NCBI RefSeq assembly: GCF_900107435.1
Contig: NZ_FNPZ01000001.1
Span: 1,274,960-1,338,959 of the forward strand
Direction of reading: 5' to 3'
DNA from: Herbiconiux ginsengi
Lineage (GTDB): Bacteria; Actinomycetota; Actinomycetes; Actinomycetales; Microbacteriaceae
Length of the DNA stretch: 64,000 bases
Shown here: piece by piece, positions 8,059 to 17,154 of the stretch
How the letters are laid out: each line of letters begins with the position of its first letter
Position numbering within the stretch: position 1 is the stretch's first letter
The notes under the pieces: model-generated
The model's database searches: none
What the model saw: the letters and a program-made list of their open reading frames with translations, nothing else
Told to the model about the DNA's origin: nothing
Program-made: the position numbers and the translations under genes

Positions 8059-9422
8059 CAGCCGGCCCCGCCAGCAGCTGGCGTGACCGCCGGCGGTGCG
8101 ACCGGCGACGGCGTCACCGGCAGCCGGGCGCGCACGAGGAAGCCGCCGCGCGGCTTCGACCCGATCTCGATCTCGCCACCGACGGCCGCGACACGCTCGC
8201 GCATGCCGATGTGCCCGAGCCCGGTCGTGGACCCGGCTGATTCAGCCGACCTCACCGCGCCGGCGGATGCGCCTCCCACACCCGAGTCGGACACCTCGAT
8301 CTCCACCACCCCGTCGAGATAGCGCAGTCGCACGTCTGCGGTGGCGCGGGGTCCGCCGTGCTTGCGCACGTTGGTGAGCGCCTCCTGCGCGATGCGGTAG
8401 ACGTTCAGACCCACCACTGCGGGAACCGCTTGGGGTTCGCCGATCGCCGAGAAGCTCACGGGCAGTCCGGATGCGCGGACCTCGTCGACGAGTTCGTCGA
8501 GCTGGGCGATTCCCCGCGTGCTGGCCGAGCGGCTGGCGTCGTCGGCCGGAGTGAGCGCGTCGTCGCCCTGCCGGAGTGCCCCGAGCATCCGGTGCAGTTC
8601 GTCCACTGCTTCGCGCGCGTTCGACTCGATGACCGAGAGCGACTCGACCACCCGCGGGTCGGTGCCGGCCGCCCCCTCGTTCTTCGCGAGCACGCGCCGC
8701 GCCGCGCCCGCCTGAACGCCCATCACCGACACGTGATGGGCCACCACGTCGTGCAGCTCGCGGGCGATGCGCACTCGCTCGAGCGCCACGGCCTGCCGGC
8801 TCGACACCTCGCGTTCCCGTTCCAGTTCGAGCGTGCGCTGTTCGAGCACTTCGCGCTGGCGCGCCGCGGTCCACGCCGAGTTGCCGAAGAAGTAGGCCGC
8901 GCCGAAGTAGAGCAGGTTCGTGATGATCGAGATGAGGCCGATCGCGAGGAATTGCGAGGGGAACCCGTCGTGCGAGACATCGGGCACGAGTTCCGGGTAG
9001 ATCGCCTGGAAGACGAAGGCGCCGACCAGCCAGAACAGCATCCCGACGACGATGACGATGCGCACGACCTTGGCGAGCATCCGATTGCGCCCCCAGGCGC
9101 CCACGGAATAGAGGGCGAGGAACAGGCAGATATTGCTGAACAGCACCTCCCAGACCGAGGCGTACTGCCCGATCACGAAGGTGGCGGCCACGACGAGCGC
9201 CACCGGTTCGGGCCACCGACGCCGGAGGGCCAGCGGGCCCGCGATCGCCACGGCCCAGATGAGGGTGCCCCACCACGGCGCCGCCGCTCGGTCGACCGCG
9301 TGTACGTAAAGCTCGGCGCTTGCCAGCGCCGCGACGACGAGCGCTGCGGCCACGACGGCGTCGCGTCGGTACCCGGCACGCCCGGGTCGCGGTCGCACCC
9401 AGTCGTCGGCGCTCGAACTCAT
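8058..9422 (-). CDS. sensor histidine kinase (HisKA_3 type)
   Basis: A 454-residue membrane sensor kinase that should phosphorylate the adjacent response regulator. The first 190 residues contain five or six hydrophobic helices with little extracytoplasmic sequence, so the signal is probably sensed in the membrane. A coiled region (EREREVSSRQAVALERVRIA) leads to the dimerisation/phospho-acceptor motif ARELHDVVAHHVSVM, with His near residue 222. The ATPase domain shows N-box EALTNVRKHG and a G-box (GLGHIGMRERV). A TAGCGT box six bases before the ATG indicates a leaderless transcript. The stop overlaps the regulator start (TGATG-like). Confidence 0.93.
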   Translation of the reverse strand: MSSSADDWVRPRPGRAGYRRDAVVAAALVVAALASAELYVHAVDRAAAPWWGTLIWAVAIAGPLALRRRWPEPVALVVAATFVIGQYASVWEVLFSNICLFLALYSVGAWGRNRMLAKVVRIVIVVGMLFWLVGAFVFQAIYPELVPDVSHDGFPSQFLAIGLISIITNLLYFGAAYFFGNSAWTAARQREVLEQRTLELEREREVSSRQAVALERVRIARELHDVVAHHVSVMGVQAGAARRVLAKNEGAAGTDPRVVESLSVIESNAREAVDELHRMLGALRQGDDALTPADDASRSASTRGIAQLDELVDEVRASGLPVSFSAIGEPQAVPAVVGLNVYRIAQEALTNVRKHGGPRATADVRLRYLDGVVEIEVSDSGVGGASAGAVRSAESAGSTTGLGHIGMRERVAAVGGEIEIGSKPRGGFLVRARLPVTPSPVAPPAVTPAAGGAG

Positions 9423-9703
9423 GACTCCACGCTACAGACGCGCCCGCGCCGGCCCATCCCCCACGCGGATGATCGTTCTGCTCTGGCGACCACGGATGTC
9501 GGCGTGACGCTTCACCCGACAGGTGGGCGCGGAGGGTCATCATCAATCGACTCTCGGGCGGAACCGCCGACGACACCGGCGCCGCGCAGGTGACCGCCGT
9601 CGGAAAGAAGACGCTCTGAGGGCGGCAATTCCTCAACCCGGCGGCTCTCTACGGGTGGGATGGTTGATCGCGCCGTCCCTCCGGCATCGCAAGCTCGGCC
9701 CGG
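9423..9703. other. intergenic region, no convincing gene
   Basis: This 281-base gap holds the minus-strand promoter of the kinase-regulator operon at its left end (-10 TAGCGT, 9429-9434 on the complement). A plus-strand frame ending at 9619 reads somewhat like a protein tail (INRLSGG...AVGKKTL) but has no ATG or GTG start in frame, so it may be chance or a gene remnant. I see no terminator or structured RNA with confidence. Confidence 0.5.
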
Positions 9704-10468
9704 TCAGGGCAGACGGATGCGCGCCCCGTCGAGCTCGCCGGCCGGCGCGTCCCAGAGGCCGACGACCGCCGACGCCAGCGTCTCGACGTCGGTGTAGCCG
9801 GGGAAGGCCTTCTCGGGGGACTCGGCGCGCATCCGGTCGTCGACCAGCGCCTTCACCACGAAGACGACCGCGGCCGCACGCAGCTCGCTCTCGCCCTGGT
9901 CGCTCCGGAATCCGTGCGCCAGCGACCGCATCCACGACTCCGAGGCCGCCTTGGCCGCTGCGTAGTCAGCTCCGGATGCGGTGGGTGCGTCGACCGCGGT
10001 GGAGGAGACGAAGGCCACCCGGCCGGCCTCCGACGCGACGAGGGCCGGATAGAAGGCGCGGGTGGTGTTGCGCAGGGTGCGGAACGAGCGCTCCACCGTG
10101 GCCCAGCCCGCATCCGTCTGCCCCGGGATGCCGCGCCCGCCGACCCAGCCGCCCACCAGGTGCACGAGCCCGTCGATCGGGCCCGACGCGGTCAGGCGCA
10201 GCGCGAGCGTGTCGACGGCGGAGCTGTCGGCGAGGTCGCAGACCTCCGTGGCGATGCCCGGAACGCGGAGCGCGAGCTCATCGAGCCGGCCCGCGTGCGA
10301 TCCGAGCGCCACGACCTGGGCGCCCGCCGCGGCGAGCGCGGCGCAGGCGGCGGTGCCCGACGCGCTGGAGGCGCCGGCCACGACGACCCGCCGGCCGCCC
10401 ACTCCGAGGCCGCCGGCATCCGGGGAGGAGTCGGCCGTCGCGTCAGGGCTGTGCTGCATCTCGGTCAT
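9704..10468 (-). CDS. SDR-family NAD(P)-dependent oxidoreductase
   Basis: A 254-residue short-chain dehydrogenase/reductase. The Rossmann entry is RRVVVAGASSASGTAACAAL, a variant of the TGxxxGxG motif, followed by the Asp of the CDLADSSAV loop. HLVGGWVGG replaces the usual NNAG, the active-site Ser lies in VSSTAVDAP and the catalytic pair is YAAAK. The unusual glycine motif and HLVGG suggest a subfamily apart from classical ketoacyl reductases. It lies directly behind the DUF6421 gene on the same strand (154-base gap with a hairpin), a pairing that suggests joint function. Substrate unknown. Confidence 0.88.
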   Translation of the reverse strand: MTEMQHSPDATADSSPDAGGLGVGGRRVVVAGASSASGTAACAALAAAGAQVVALGSHAGRLDELALRVPGIATEVCDLADSSAVDTLALRLTASGPIDGLVHLVGGWVGGRGIPGQTDAGWATVERSFRTLRNTTRAFYPALVASEAGRVAFVSSTAVDAPTASGADYAAAKAASESWMRSLAHGFRSDQGESELRAAAVVFVVKALVDDRMRAESPEKAFPGYTDVETLASAVVGLWDAPAGELDGARIRLP

Positions 10469-10525
10469 GCCTTCATCCTGGCCCCACGCGCGCGCGGCGT
10501 CGAGCCCGTCTTGGTGGGATTCGAC

Positions 10526-10600
10526 CCCGCCTCCCCGAGACGCCGCTCGCCGCGCGCCGGTGCAGTTCGGGCGCGGCGAGCGACCTCTCGGGGAGGCGGG
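10526..10600. terminator. GC-rich hairpin between DUF6421 and SDR genes
   Basis: Arms at 10526-10555 and 10571-10600 begin CCCGCCTCCCCGAGA and continue GCTCGCCGCGC. About 27 of 30 positions pair around a 15-base loop. No T-run follows. It may attenuate transcription between the two minus-strand genes, or be another solitary palindromic element like those elsewhere in the window. Confidence 0.65.
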
Positions 10601-10622
10601 ATCGGCGGGTGGCCGGATCGGA

Positions 10623-12059
10623 TCAGTCGCGGCCCGTGATGCCCGCCGTCGACGCGATCACGTCGTGCATCTTCTTGTCGAGCGCCTCGTAGAACATCGA
10701 GAGCGGGAACTCGTCGTCGAGCACCGCATCGGTCAACCCGCGCGGCGGGCCGTCGAGAGGCAGCGCCGACGGGCCCTGCGCCCACACCGAAGCCGGATTC
10801 GGCGTCAACGTCGACGTGATCAGGTCGTAGGCCGCGAGCCAATGCGCGGTCTTCGGGCGGTCGATCGACCGCCAGTAGAGCTCGTCGATCGCATCGCCGA
10901 GCGCCGTCACCGCATCGGCCACCTCGGGCCAGTCGATGGTGAGCTTCGTGTCGGTCCAGTGCAGCACCCCACGCTGGTGCAGCCAGGCGAAGAGCAGCTG
11001 CCCGCCGAGCCCGTCGTAGTTGCGCACCCGCGAGCCCGTGATCGCGAAGCGGAAGATGCGGTCGAAGAGCACCGCGTACTGCACGAGCTTCGCGTGGTCG
11101 AGCAGTTCGGCGTCGCCGGCACCGAATGGCTCACCGGACTCCGCCGCCGAAGCCGTCAGCCGCCGCTCGATCTTCACGGCTTCCCGGAACGCCGTGAGAT
11201 CGCAGCGCAGCTCCTCCAGCGAGTAGAGGAAGTAGGGCATCCGCTGCTTGATCATGAACGGGTCGAACGGCAGGTCGCCGCGCATGTGCGTGCGGTCGTG
11301 GATGAGATCCCACATCACGAAAGTGCGCTCGGTGAGCTCCTGGTCGTCGAGCAGGCGTGCTGCGTCGTCGGGCAGGGAGAGCCGGGTGACGGATGCCGCC
11401 TCCCGCACCACGCGACGGAACCGCGCGGCCTCGCGGTCGGCGAAGATCGCACCCCAGGTGTACGTCGGGATGCTCGAGGTGGCCACCGACTCGGGGAAGA
11501 GCACGGCCGAGTTGGTGTCGTAGCCCGCCGTGAAGTCGAGGAACCGGATGGGCACGAACAGCGCGTTGGAGTAGTCACCGGCCTCGAGCGCGGCGACGAA
11601 CTGAGGCCACAGCACCTCCACCAGCACGGCCTCGACGTGCCGGTCGGTGCTGCCGTTCTGGGTGTACATCGGGAACACCACGAGGTGGCGCGCGCCGTCG
11701 ACCCGGTGGAGCTCGGGGCGGAACGCCACGAGCGAGGCGAGGAAATCGGGAACACCGAAACCCTCGGCCGCCCATCGCTCGAAGTCGGCCTGCAGGGCGA
11801 CGAGGTACTCGTGATCGTGGGGGAAATGGTGCGCGAGCCGTGCAACGTCGCCCACGATGGTAGCCACCAGGGCCCGCGCCGCCGGGTGGTCGACCGGATC
11901 GGGGATCGACCCGTCTTTCGCCTGCAGCGGCTGGATGGCGGTCACAGCGGCCTTCAACGAGATCCACGCTGCCGAGTGGGTGAGTGCCGCGTCTTCGACG
12001 ACCTCGGGTTCTCCGATGATGGCCTGGGAAGCGAGCGTGGTGCGTGCGCGAGCGGACAT
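10623..12059 (-). CDS. DUF6421-type conserved protein
   Basis: A 478-residue soluble protein matching, from memory, the actinobacterial DUF6421 family. It has no signal peptide and no membrane helix. Conserved-looking blocks include HLVVFPMYTQNGS, FLDFTAGYDTNSAVLFPE, MWDLIHDRTHMRGDLPFDPFMIKQR and NYDGLGGQLLFAWLHQRG. The cluster of His, Asp and Asn residues would suit an enzyme, but no catalytic motif is known to me. I chose the ATG at 12059 because a GGAGG lies seven bases before it; longer frames would run into the promoter (TAGGCT on the minus strand, 12094-12089). The SDR gene follows on the same strand, suggesting a two-gene metabolic unit. Confidence 0.85.
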   Translation of the reverse strand: MSARARTTLASQAIIGEPEVVEDAALTHSAAWISLKAAVTAIQPLQAKDGSIPDPVDHPAARALVATIVGDVARLAHHFPHDHEYLVALQADFERWAAEGFGVPDFLASLVAFRPELHRVDGARHLVVFPMYTQNGSTDRHVEAVLVEVLWPQFVAALEAGDYSNALFVPIRFLDFTAGYDTNSAVLFPESVATSSIPTYTWGAIFADREAARFRRVVREAASVTRLSLPDDAARLLDDQELTERTFVMWDLIHDRTHMRGDLPFDPFMIKQRMPYFLYSLEELRCDLTAFREAVKIERRLTASAAESGEPFGAGDAELLDHAKLVQYAVLFDRIFRFAITGSRVRNYDGLGGQLLFAWLHQRGVLHWTDTKLTIDWPEVADAVTALGDAIDELYWRSIDRPKTAHWLAAYDLITSTLTPNPASVWAQGPSALPLDGPPRGLTDAVLDDEFPLSMFYEALDKKMHDVIASTAGITGRD

Positions 12060-12232
12060 GGTCGAACCTCCAATCGGTCGTCTCTTCGAGCCTAGGCGCA
12101 ACGCATCCGCGCTTCCTTGTTCGAGCATCCGCTTTGTTGCGCAGAACGCCCGATCGCACGCTGATTTCGTGCATGCACCGCACCGAGCGTGCTCCCAGCC
12201 GCGCCGAAAGGGCCCGGGTAGCATGGACGGCG
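12060..12232. promoter_or_regulatory. divergent promoter region
   Basis: The gap between the DUF6421 gene (minus) and the acyltransferase gene (plus). On the minus strand a TAGGCT box (12094-12089) gives a leader of about 22 bases containing GGAGG (12071-12067). On the plus strand TAGCAT (12219-12224) lies eight bases before ATG 12233, which fits a leaderless or nearly leaderless start. No palindromic operator stands out. Confidence 0.55.
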
Positions 12233-14365
12233 ATGGAGAAGCAGACGGCCGCGGCCACCACGACGGCGCCGGCCGCGACGGGCGCGGGCAGCCGCGCCAC
12301 GAAGCCCGACCACTTCCTTCCGCACATCCAGGGTCTGCGTGCCATCGCCGTTCTCCTCGTCGTGGTCTACCACTTCTGGCCCGGACGCCTCACGGGCGGG
12401 TACATCGGCGTCGACGTCTTCTTCGTGATCTCCGGCTTCCTGATCACCCAGCAGCTCACCCGTCAGCTCGAGCGCACCGACCGCATCGCCCTGCCGAGCT
12501 TCTACGCCAAACGCGCGCGCCGGCTGTTGCCGGCCGCCATCACGGTGCTCATCTTCGCGAGCCTCGCGACGCTGTTCATCATGCCGTTGTCGAGTCTGAC
12601 CGAGAACGTGCGCGAGATCCTGGCCTCCACCTTCTATGTGGAGAACTGGGTACTGGCCCTCAACTCGGTGGACTACCTGGCCGCCGCCAACGAGGCGAGC
12701 CTCGTGCAGCACTACTGGTCGCTCTCGCTCGAGGAGCAGTTCTACCTGTTCTGGCCCGTGCTGCTGCTCGGGGCATCCGTCGTCGCCATGAAATTCTTGA
12801 AGGGCAAGCGCTGGCTCGCCCTCATCTCGGTGCTCGGCATCGTAGGCGTGGTCTCGTTCGTGCTCTCGGTCGTGACCACGGCGGCCGATCCGGCCAGCGC
12901 CTACTTCGTCACCTACACCCGGGTGTGGGAGTTCGCCGTGGGCGGCGCCCTCGCGCTGCTGCCGCGGTGGCGGCCGGTGCGCGCCTGGCAGTCGAACATC
13001 CTCGGCTGGGGCGGCATCATCGTGGTGCTCGCGTGCGGCTACCTCTTCAACCAGGCGACGCCGTTCCCGGGCTACATGGCCGCCATCCCGGTGCTCGGCA
13101 CCGCCGCCATCATCGTCGCCCACCACCGCGAGAAGCCGTGGGACGCGGGTCGAGTGCTCAGCTTCCGCCCCATCGCCTTCATCGGCGACATCTCCTACTC
13201 GCTCTACCTCTGGCACTGGCCGCTCATCATCATCGCCCCCTACATCCCGGGCTGGGGCTTGAGCATCTGGAACCGCATCGCGCTGTTCGTGTTCTGCTTC
13301 GTGATCGCCTGGGCCACCAAGCGTTTCATCGAAGACCCGACCCGGCAGTGGAAGTTCTTCACCGGCCGCCGCCCCCGCGTCACGATGATCGGCGTCGTGG
13401 CCGTGATGGCCGTATCGAGCCTCTTCGCGGGCACCGCGTGGGCCGTGCAGCAGCCGAAGTACGACGCCGAGGCCAGCCAGCTCGCCGACACGCTGGCGAA
13501 CCCGCCGGAGTGCTTCGGTGCGGCCTCCGGGCCGACGGATGGCGTGAACCCGATCGATCCGCTCTGCGTGAACCCCGAGCTCGCGGGCCAGATCATCCCG
13601 AGCCCCGGCTTCGGCAACGCCGACCGCCCGCGCCACCCGGACTGCCTCTCCACCCTCAACGACGCCACCGTGCGCGACTGCCAGTTCGGCAGCGACGCCA
13701 CGGACGCGCCCCAGATCGCGCTGATCGGCGACAGCCACGCCTACGCCCTGATGGACCCGTTCGTCGAGATGGCCGAGCGCAACGGTTGGCACCTCACCAC
13801 CTACCTCAAGGGCGGCTGCCCCTGGACGACGACGCCGTTGCTCGCCAAGGACGCATTCGCGGCGTCGTGCGACAGCTGGCGCGCGTCGCTCACCGACCAG
13901 CTCGCGACGCATCCGCCGTTCGATGCGATCTTCACGGCGGCGCTCACCGACCGCAACGTGCCGGGCACCGCCGACGACGAGCAGACAGCGGCGATCGGCT
14001 ATGGCGAGGCCTGGAAGCAGGTGCTCGACCAGGGCACGCCGATCGTGACCGTGGTCGACAACCCGGCTTGGGAGGACGACCCGAACAAGTGTCTCCGCAC
14101 GCAGGCGGAAGCCGACTGCACCGAGCCGCGGGGCGACGGGCTGGCGGAGTTCGATCCGATCGCGCTCGCCGCATCCGGTGCCATCACGCAGGGGCAGGAT
14201 GTGACGCTGCTCGACTTCAGCGACACCTATTGCACCGCCGAGGAGTGCCCGGCCGTGATCGGCGGAGCGAACGTCTACCGCGACGTCGACCACCTCACCC
14301 GCACCTTCGCCTTCACGCTCGAGCCCTTCCTCGAGCGGGCGATGACCGCCGCGCTCGGGCGCTGA
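12233..14365 (+). CDS. acyltransferase-3 / SGNH membrane O-acyltransferase
   Basis: A 710-residue OafA/YrhL-like protein that should transfer acyl (often acetyl) groups onto cell-surface glycans. Residues about 30-390 are the acyltransferase-3 domain with ten or so helices, starting HIQGLRAIAVLLVVVYHFWP and VDVFFVISGFLITQQL, with the conserved SLSLEEQFYLFWP. After a single helix near 400, the outer C-terminal SGNH domain carries LIGDSHAYALMDPF (near residue 498) and a late DVDHLTRTFA that could supply the catalytic Asp-His. The ATG at 12233 follows a TAGCAT box by eight bases. Earlier in-frame ATG codons overlap the promoter. The AEC transporter gene starts 22 bases downstream, so they are probably co-transcribed. 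Confidence 0.92.
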   Translation: MEKQTAAATTTAPAATGAGSRATKPDHFLPHIQGLRAIAVLLVVVYHFWPGRLTGGYIGVDVFFVISGFLITQQLTRQLERTDRIALPSFYAKRARRLLPAAITVLIFASLATLFIMPLSSLTENVREILASTFYVENWVLALNSVDYLAAANEASLVQHYWSLSLEEQFYLFWPVLLLGASVVAMKFLKGKRWLALISVLGIVGVVSFVLSVVTTAADPASAYFVTYTRVWEFAVGGALALLPRWRPVRAWQSNILGWGGIIVVLACGYLFNQATPFPGYMAAIPVLGTAAIIVAHHREKPWDAGRVLSFRPIAFIGDISYSLYLWHWPLIIIAPYIPGWGLSIWNRIALFVFCFVIAWATKRFIEDPTRQWKFFTGRRPRVTMIGVVAVMAVSSLFAGTAWAVQQPKYDAEASQLADTLANPPECFGAASGPTDGVNPIDPLCVNPELAGQIIPSPGFGNADRPRHPDCLSTLNDATVRDCQFGSDATDAPQIALIGDSHAYALMDPFVEMAERNGWHLTTYLKGGCPWTTTPLLAKDAFAASCDSWRASLTDQLATHPPFDAIFTAALTDRNVPGTADDEQTAAIGYGEAWKQVLDQGTPIVTVVDNPAWEDDPNKCLRTQAEADCTEPRGDGLAEFDPIALAASGAITQGQDVTLLDFSDTYCTAEECPAVIGGANVYRDVDHLTRTFAFTLEPFLERAMTAALGR

Positions 14366-14387
14366 GCCCTCTGGCCGGGGGCGCATC

Positions 14388-15311
14388 ATGCTGGGGGTGC
14401 TGACCGGTTTCGGGATCATCGGCTTCGTGATCCTCGTGGGCTACGTGACACAGCGCTGGCACATCCTGCCGCCCACCACCGGACTCGTGCTCAACCGCGT
14501 GGCCTTCTTCGTGGCGATGCCCGCGTTGCTCTTCACCGTGCTGGCGCGCTCGCATCCGGCCGCCATCTTCTCGCTGCCGACGCTGGCCTCGCTCTCGGCG
14601 ATCGTGGTGGCGGCGGTGCTGTACGTCGTGGCCTCGCGCGTCTGGTTCCGGCAGTCGTTCGCCGAGACCACGGTGGGCGCCGCGGGCGCGTCGTACGTGA
14701 ACGCGAACAACATCGGGCTGCCGGTGGCGACCTACGTGCTCGGCAACCCGCAGCTCGTGGTGCCGGTTCTGCTGCTGCAACTGATCCTGATGGCGCCGGC
14801 CCTGCTCGCGGTCCTCGACATCAGCTCGCGGGGATCGGCGTCGGTGCGGTCGATCGTGACGCAACCGCTGCGCAACCCGATCATCATCGCGTCGATCGCG
14901 GGCATTCTCGTCGCGCTGTTCGGGCTCCGGATTCCGGATGCGGTGATGGCGCCGTTCGAATTGATCGGCGGGGCCGCCGTGCCGATGGTGCTGCTGGCGT
15001 TCGGCATCTCCCTGGTGGGGCAGCGGCCGCTGCAGCCCGGCAGCGGACGGCGTGCGATCGTCGTGGGCAGCGCCATCAAGATCGCGATCATGCCTCTCGT
15101 GGCATACGTCTTCGGGCGCTTCGTGTTCCAGCTCGATCCGGAGCACCTCTTCGGCGTGGTCGCGCTCGCGGCGCTGCCGACGGCGCAGAACATCTACAAC
15201 TACGCGGCGCGATACGAGCGCGGCGTCGTCGTGGCGCGCGACACCGTGTTGATCACGACGATCGGCGCCGTGCCGGTGCTCGTGGTGGTGGCGGCGCTCC
15301 TCGCGCCGTAG
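14388..15311 (+). CDS. AEC-family (auxin efflux carrier-like) transporter
   Basis: A 307-residue membrane protein with about ten helices in two repeats of five, the layout of the AEC/bile-acid transporter superfamily. Diagnostic stretches are NRVAFFVAMPALLFTVLARS, YVNANNIGLPVATYVLG in the first repeat and VVALAALPTAQNIYNYAARY in the second, whose helix-break residues face the transport site. Members export or import small organic anions such as malate; the substrate here cannot be read from sequence. It follows the acyltransferase closely and ends in front of a palindrome shared with the convergent coiled-coil gene. Confidence 0.88.
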   Translation: MLGVLTGFGIIGFVILVGYVTQRWHILPPTTGLVLNRVAFFVAMPALLFTVLARSHPAAIFSLPTLASLSAIVVAAVLYVVASRVWFRQSFAETTVGAAGASYVNANNIGLPVATYVLGNPQLVVPVLLLQLILMAPALLAVLDISSRGSASVRSIVTQPLRNPIIIASIAGILVALFGLRIPDAVMAPFELIGGAAVPMVLLAFGISLVGQRPLQPGSGRRAIVVGSAIKIAIMPLVAYVFGRFVFQLDPEHLFGVVALAALPTAQNIYNYAARYERGVVVARDTVLITTIGAVPVLVVVAALLAP

Positions 15312-15322
15312 CGAGGCATCGC

Positions 15323-15386
15323 TTCGGGCGAACCACAAGCGACACGAGCGCTGAGGAGGCCTCGTGGTGACGCACGTTCGCCCGAA
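15323..15386. terminator. bidirectional hairpin between convergent genes
   Basis: TTCGGGCGAAC (15323-15333) pairs perfectly with GTTCGCCCGAA (15376-15386), and an inner CACGAG...CTCGTG adds a second stem. It sits between the stops of the AEC gene (plus) and the coiled-coil gene (minus), a typical place for a shared terminator, though it lacks a T-run. Confidence 0.65.
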
Positions 15387-15399
15387 ATGACGAGGGGTT

Positions 15400-16404
15400 T
15401 CAGGGGAGCTTCTCGTAGCGCTGCCGGGCGCGCGTCGCCGCCCGGGCGGCGGCGTCGGAGGCGCGCTGGGCGGCGGCCCGCTCCTTGCGGAGCGTCGCTG
15501 CGAGCACGTCGGCGGCGCTGACCGCATCCTGCAGCTCCTCGACCTGCTGTTTCAGCTCACGGAGTTCGGATGCGCGCTCGCGGCGCTCCTCGGTGGTCTC
15601 CCGGATGCGCAGATCGAGCGTCGCCAGCTCGGCCTCGGCGTTCTCGGCGTCCTGCCGCGCCTCCTCGGCCTCGCGCTTGGCCTGCCGTTTCGCCTCGCGC
15701 CGCGCCTCCCGACGGGCCTCGAGCTCGTCGCCACGCGTGCTTGCGCGCCCATCACCCGCGCGACCGGACGCTCCCGCGGCGGTGGAAGCCTCGCCTGCCC
15801 CCGCTTGTGCCGAATCGTCTGCAGTGGAGGTGATGGACGTGTTCGCGCGGCCGGCGGAGGCGTCGCGGACGCGCGGCGGGGCGGCTTCGCCCAGGGCCTC
15901 GGGCACCGCGACCGCCCCGGCGAGGTCGACGGGATCGAGCCCGGATCCACTGAAGGTGCGCACCAGGGTTCCGTCGCGCACCGCCGCTGCCGCGGCCTCG
16001 TCGCCCATCGCCGCCTGCAGGGTCTGTTGCACCTCGACGGCCGCCGATTCCGAGACAGTGGTGCCGAGGTCGTCGCCGAGGTCGCGGGCCGACCGCCCGA
16101 TCGCGGCGAGCATCCGCTGTCGCTCACGGCCGAGCTCGCGGATCGCGTCGCGATCGAGGTCGTCCTGAGCCGCCCGCAACCGCTCGCCCAGGTCGAGCAG
16201 CGTCTCGACCTCGTCGAACCGGTGCCGCACCAGGGCGTTCACGGCCCAGGCCGCGACCGAGGGTTTCGCGAGCGAGCGGATGCGCTTCGCGAGCGGGCGG
16301 TCGCCGTCGTCGGCGGCCAGCTTCGCCCGGTTGTTGCGTGCCCCCGTGAACTCGGCGGGGTCGAGTGCGTAGAGCTCGCGTGCGATCGCGCCGAGTGATT
16401 CCAT
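15400..16404 (-). CDS. conserved coiled-coil protein, function unknown
   Basis: A 334-residue soluble protein. The N-terminal 120 residues (LYALDPAEFTGARNNRAKLA, then AKPSVAAWAVNALVRHRFDE) recall a widespread but uncharacterised actinobacterial family whose hallmark is the PSVAAWAVN-like motif. The middle is an Ala/Gly/Ser-rich linker (about 190-235). The last 120 residues form a long charged coiled coil (RREARREAKRQAKREAEEA...), then Ala/Arg repeats to the C-terminus. I chose the ATG at 16404 because upstream sequence is low-complexity and Arg-rich. It is monocistronic and convergent with the AEC gene. A structural or nucleoid-related role would fit a coiled coil but is a guess. Confidence 0.8.
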   Translation of the reverse strand: MESLGAIARELYALDPAEFTGARNNRAKLAADDGDRPLAKRIRSLAKPSVAAWAVNALVRHRFDEVETLLDLGERLRAAQDDLDRDAIRELGRERQRMLAAIGRSARDLGDDLGTTVSESAAVEVQQTLQAAMGDEAAAAAVRDGTLVRTFSGSGLDPVDLAGAVAVPEALGEAAPPRVRDASAGRANTSITSTADDSAQAGAGEASTAAGASGRAGDGRASTRGDELEARREARREAKRQAKREAEEARQDAENAEAELATLDLRIRETTEERRERASELRELKQQVEELQDAVSAADVLAATLRKERAAAQRASDAAARAATRARQRYEKLP

Positions 16405-16589
16405 CCGCGCCCTCCCTGCTGCCGCACTCCCGCGGCTGCGCCGCGTCTGGCCCCGAGCATACGGCGGCATCGGTGCGCTCGTGTCGCACGGAACCCTCGC
16501 GTGGCGCGGGGCTCTGATCGTCGGCCGATGCGCGTGCTGAACCCCGCGCATCCGTTGGCCGCGAGGCGGGGTCGTGCTACAGATGAGTC

Positions 16590-17147
16590 ATGAGCGACCC
16601 GAAGCACGTGAGTCCCACCGATCCGGTGGGTGACGCCACCCCGGCCGATCACCGTGTGGACGCCGTTCCGGGTGACGGGCGCGACGAGACCGAGAACGAG
16701 CGCCTCGACCGCAACTGGAACGAGATGCTGCAGGAGTTGCGCGTCATCCAGACCGGAACGCAGATCCTCACCGGCTTTCTGCTCGCGGCCGTGTTCCAAT
16801 CGCGGTTCGAGGAACTCGACGACTACCAGCGCACCGTCTACCTCTGTCTGGTGGTGACCTCGATCCTCACCACCGTCTTCGGGCTCACCCCGGTGAGCCT
16901 GCACCGCGCGCTGTTCCGCCAGCGCAAGAAGGCGCAGGTGGTGCGGGCGACCGACCGCATCCTGATGTTCACGATGCTGGGGGTGGCGCTGACGCTGGCC
17001 GGCACGGGGATGCTCATCTTCGACTTCGTGTTCGGGCGCGTCGGCGGAATCGTGATCGGCGTGGTCATCCTGCTCGTGGTGGCGGGACTCTGGGTCGTGG
17101 TGCCCCGCGTCGTGCGCCGCACATCGCACATCGAGCTGCGGGGCTGA
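16590..17147 (+). CDS. DUF6328-like membrane protein
   Basis: A 185-residue protein with an acidic N-terminus, the conserved block ETENERLDRNWNEMLQELRV and then four helices (TGTQILTGFLLAAVFQSRF; VYLCLVVTSILTTVFGLTPV; RILMFTMLGVALTLAGTGML; GGIVIGVVILLVVAGLWVVV). This matches my memory of DUF6328, often found near transporters but of unknown role. A TACAGA box (16578-16583) six bases before the ATG marks a leaderless start. Its stop lies seven bases from the convergent TetR gene, with no room for a separate terminator. Confidence 0.85.
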   Translation: MSDPKHVSPTDPVGDATPADHRVDAVPGDGRDETENERLDRNWNEMLQELRVIQTGTQILTGFLLAAVFQSRFEELDDYQRTVYLCLVVTSILTTVFGLTPVSLHRALFRQRKKAQVVRATDRILMFTMLGVALTLAGTGMLIFDFVFGRVGGIVIGVVILLVVAGLWVVVPRVVRRTSHIELRG

Positions 17148-17154
17148 GCGCGGA

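Noticed and set aside
9539-9619. Gene tail reading INRLSGG...GKKTL
   Set aside because: No ATG or GTG start in frame and no recognisable family.
12092-14419. 775-codon open frame opposite the acyltransferase
   Set aside because: The plus strand encodes clear acyltransferase and SGNH motifs; the antisense protein is His/Arg/Glu-rich without structure.
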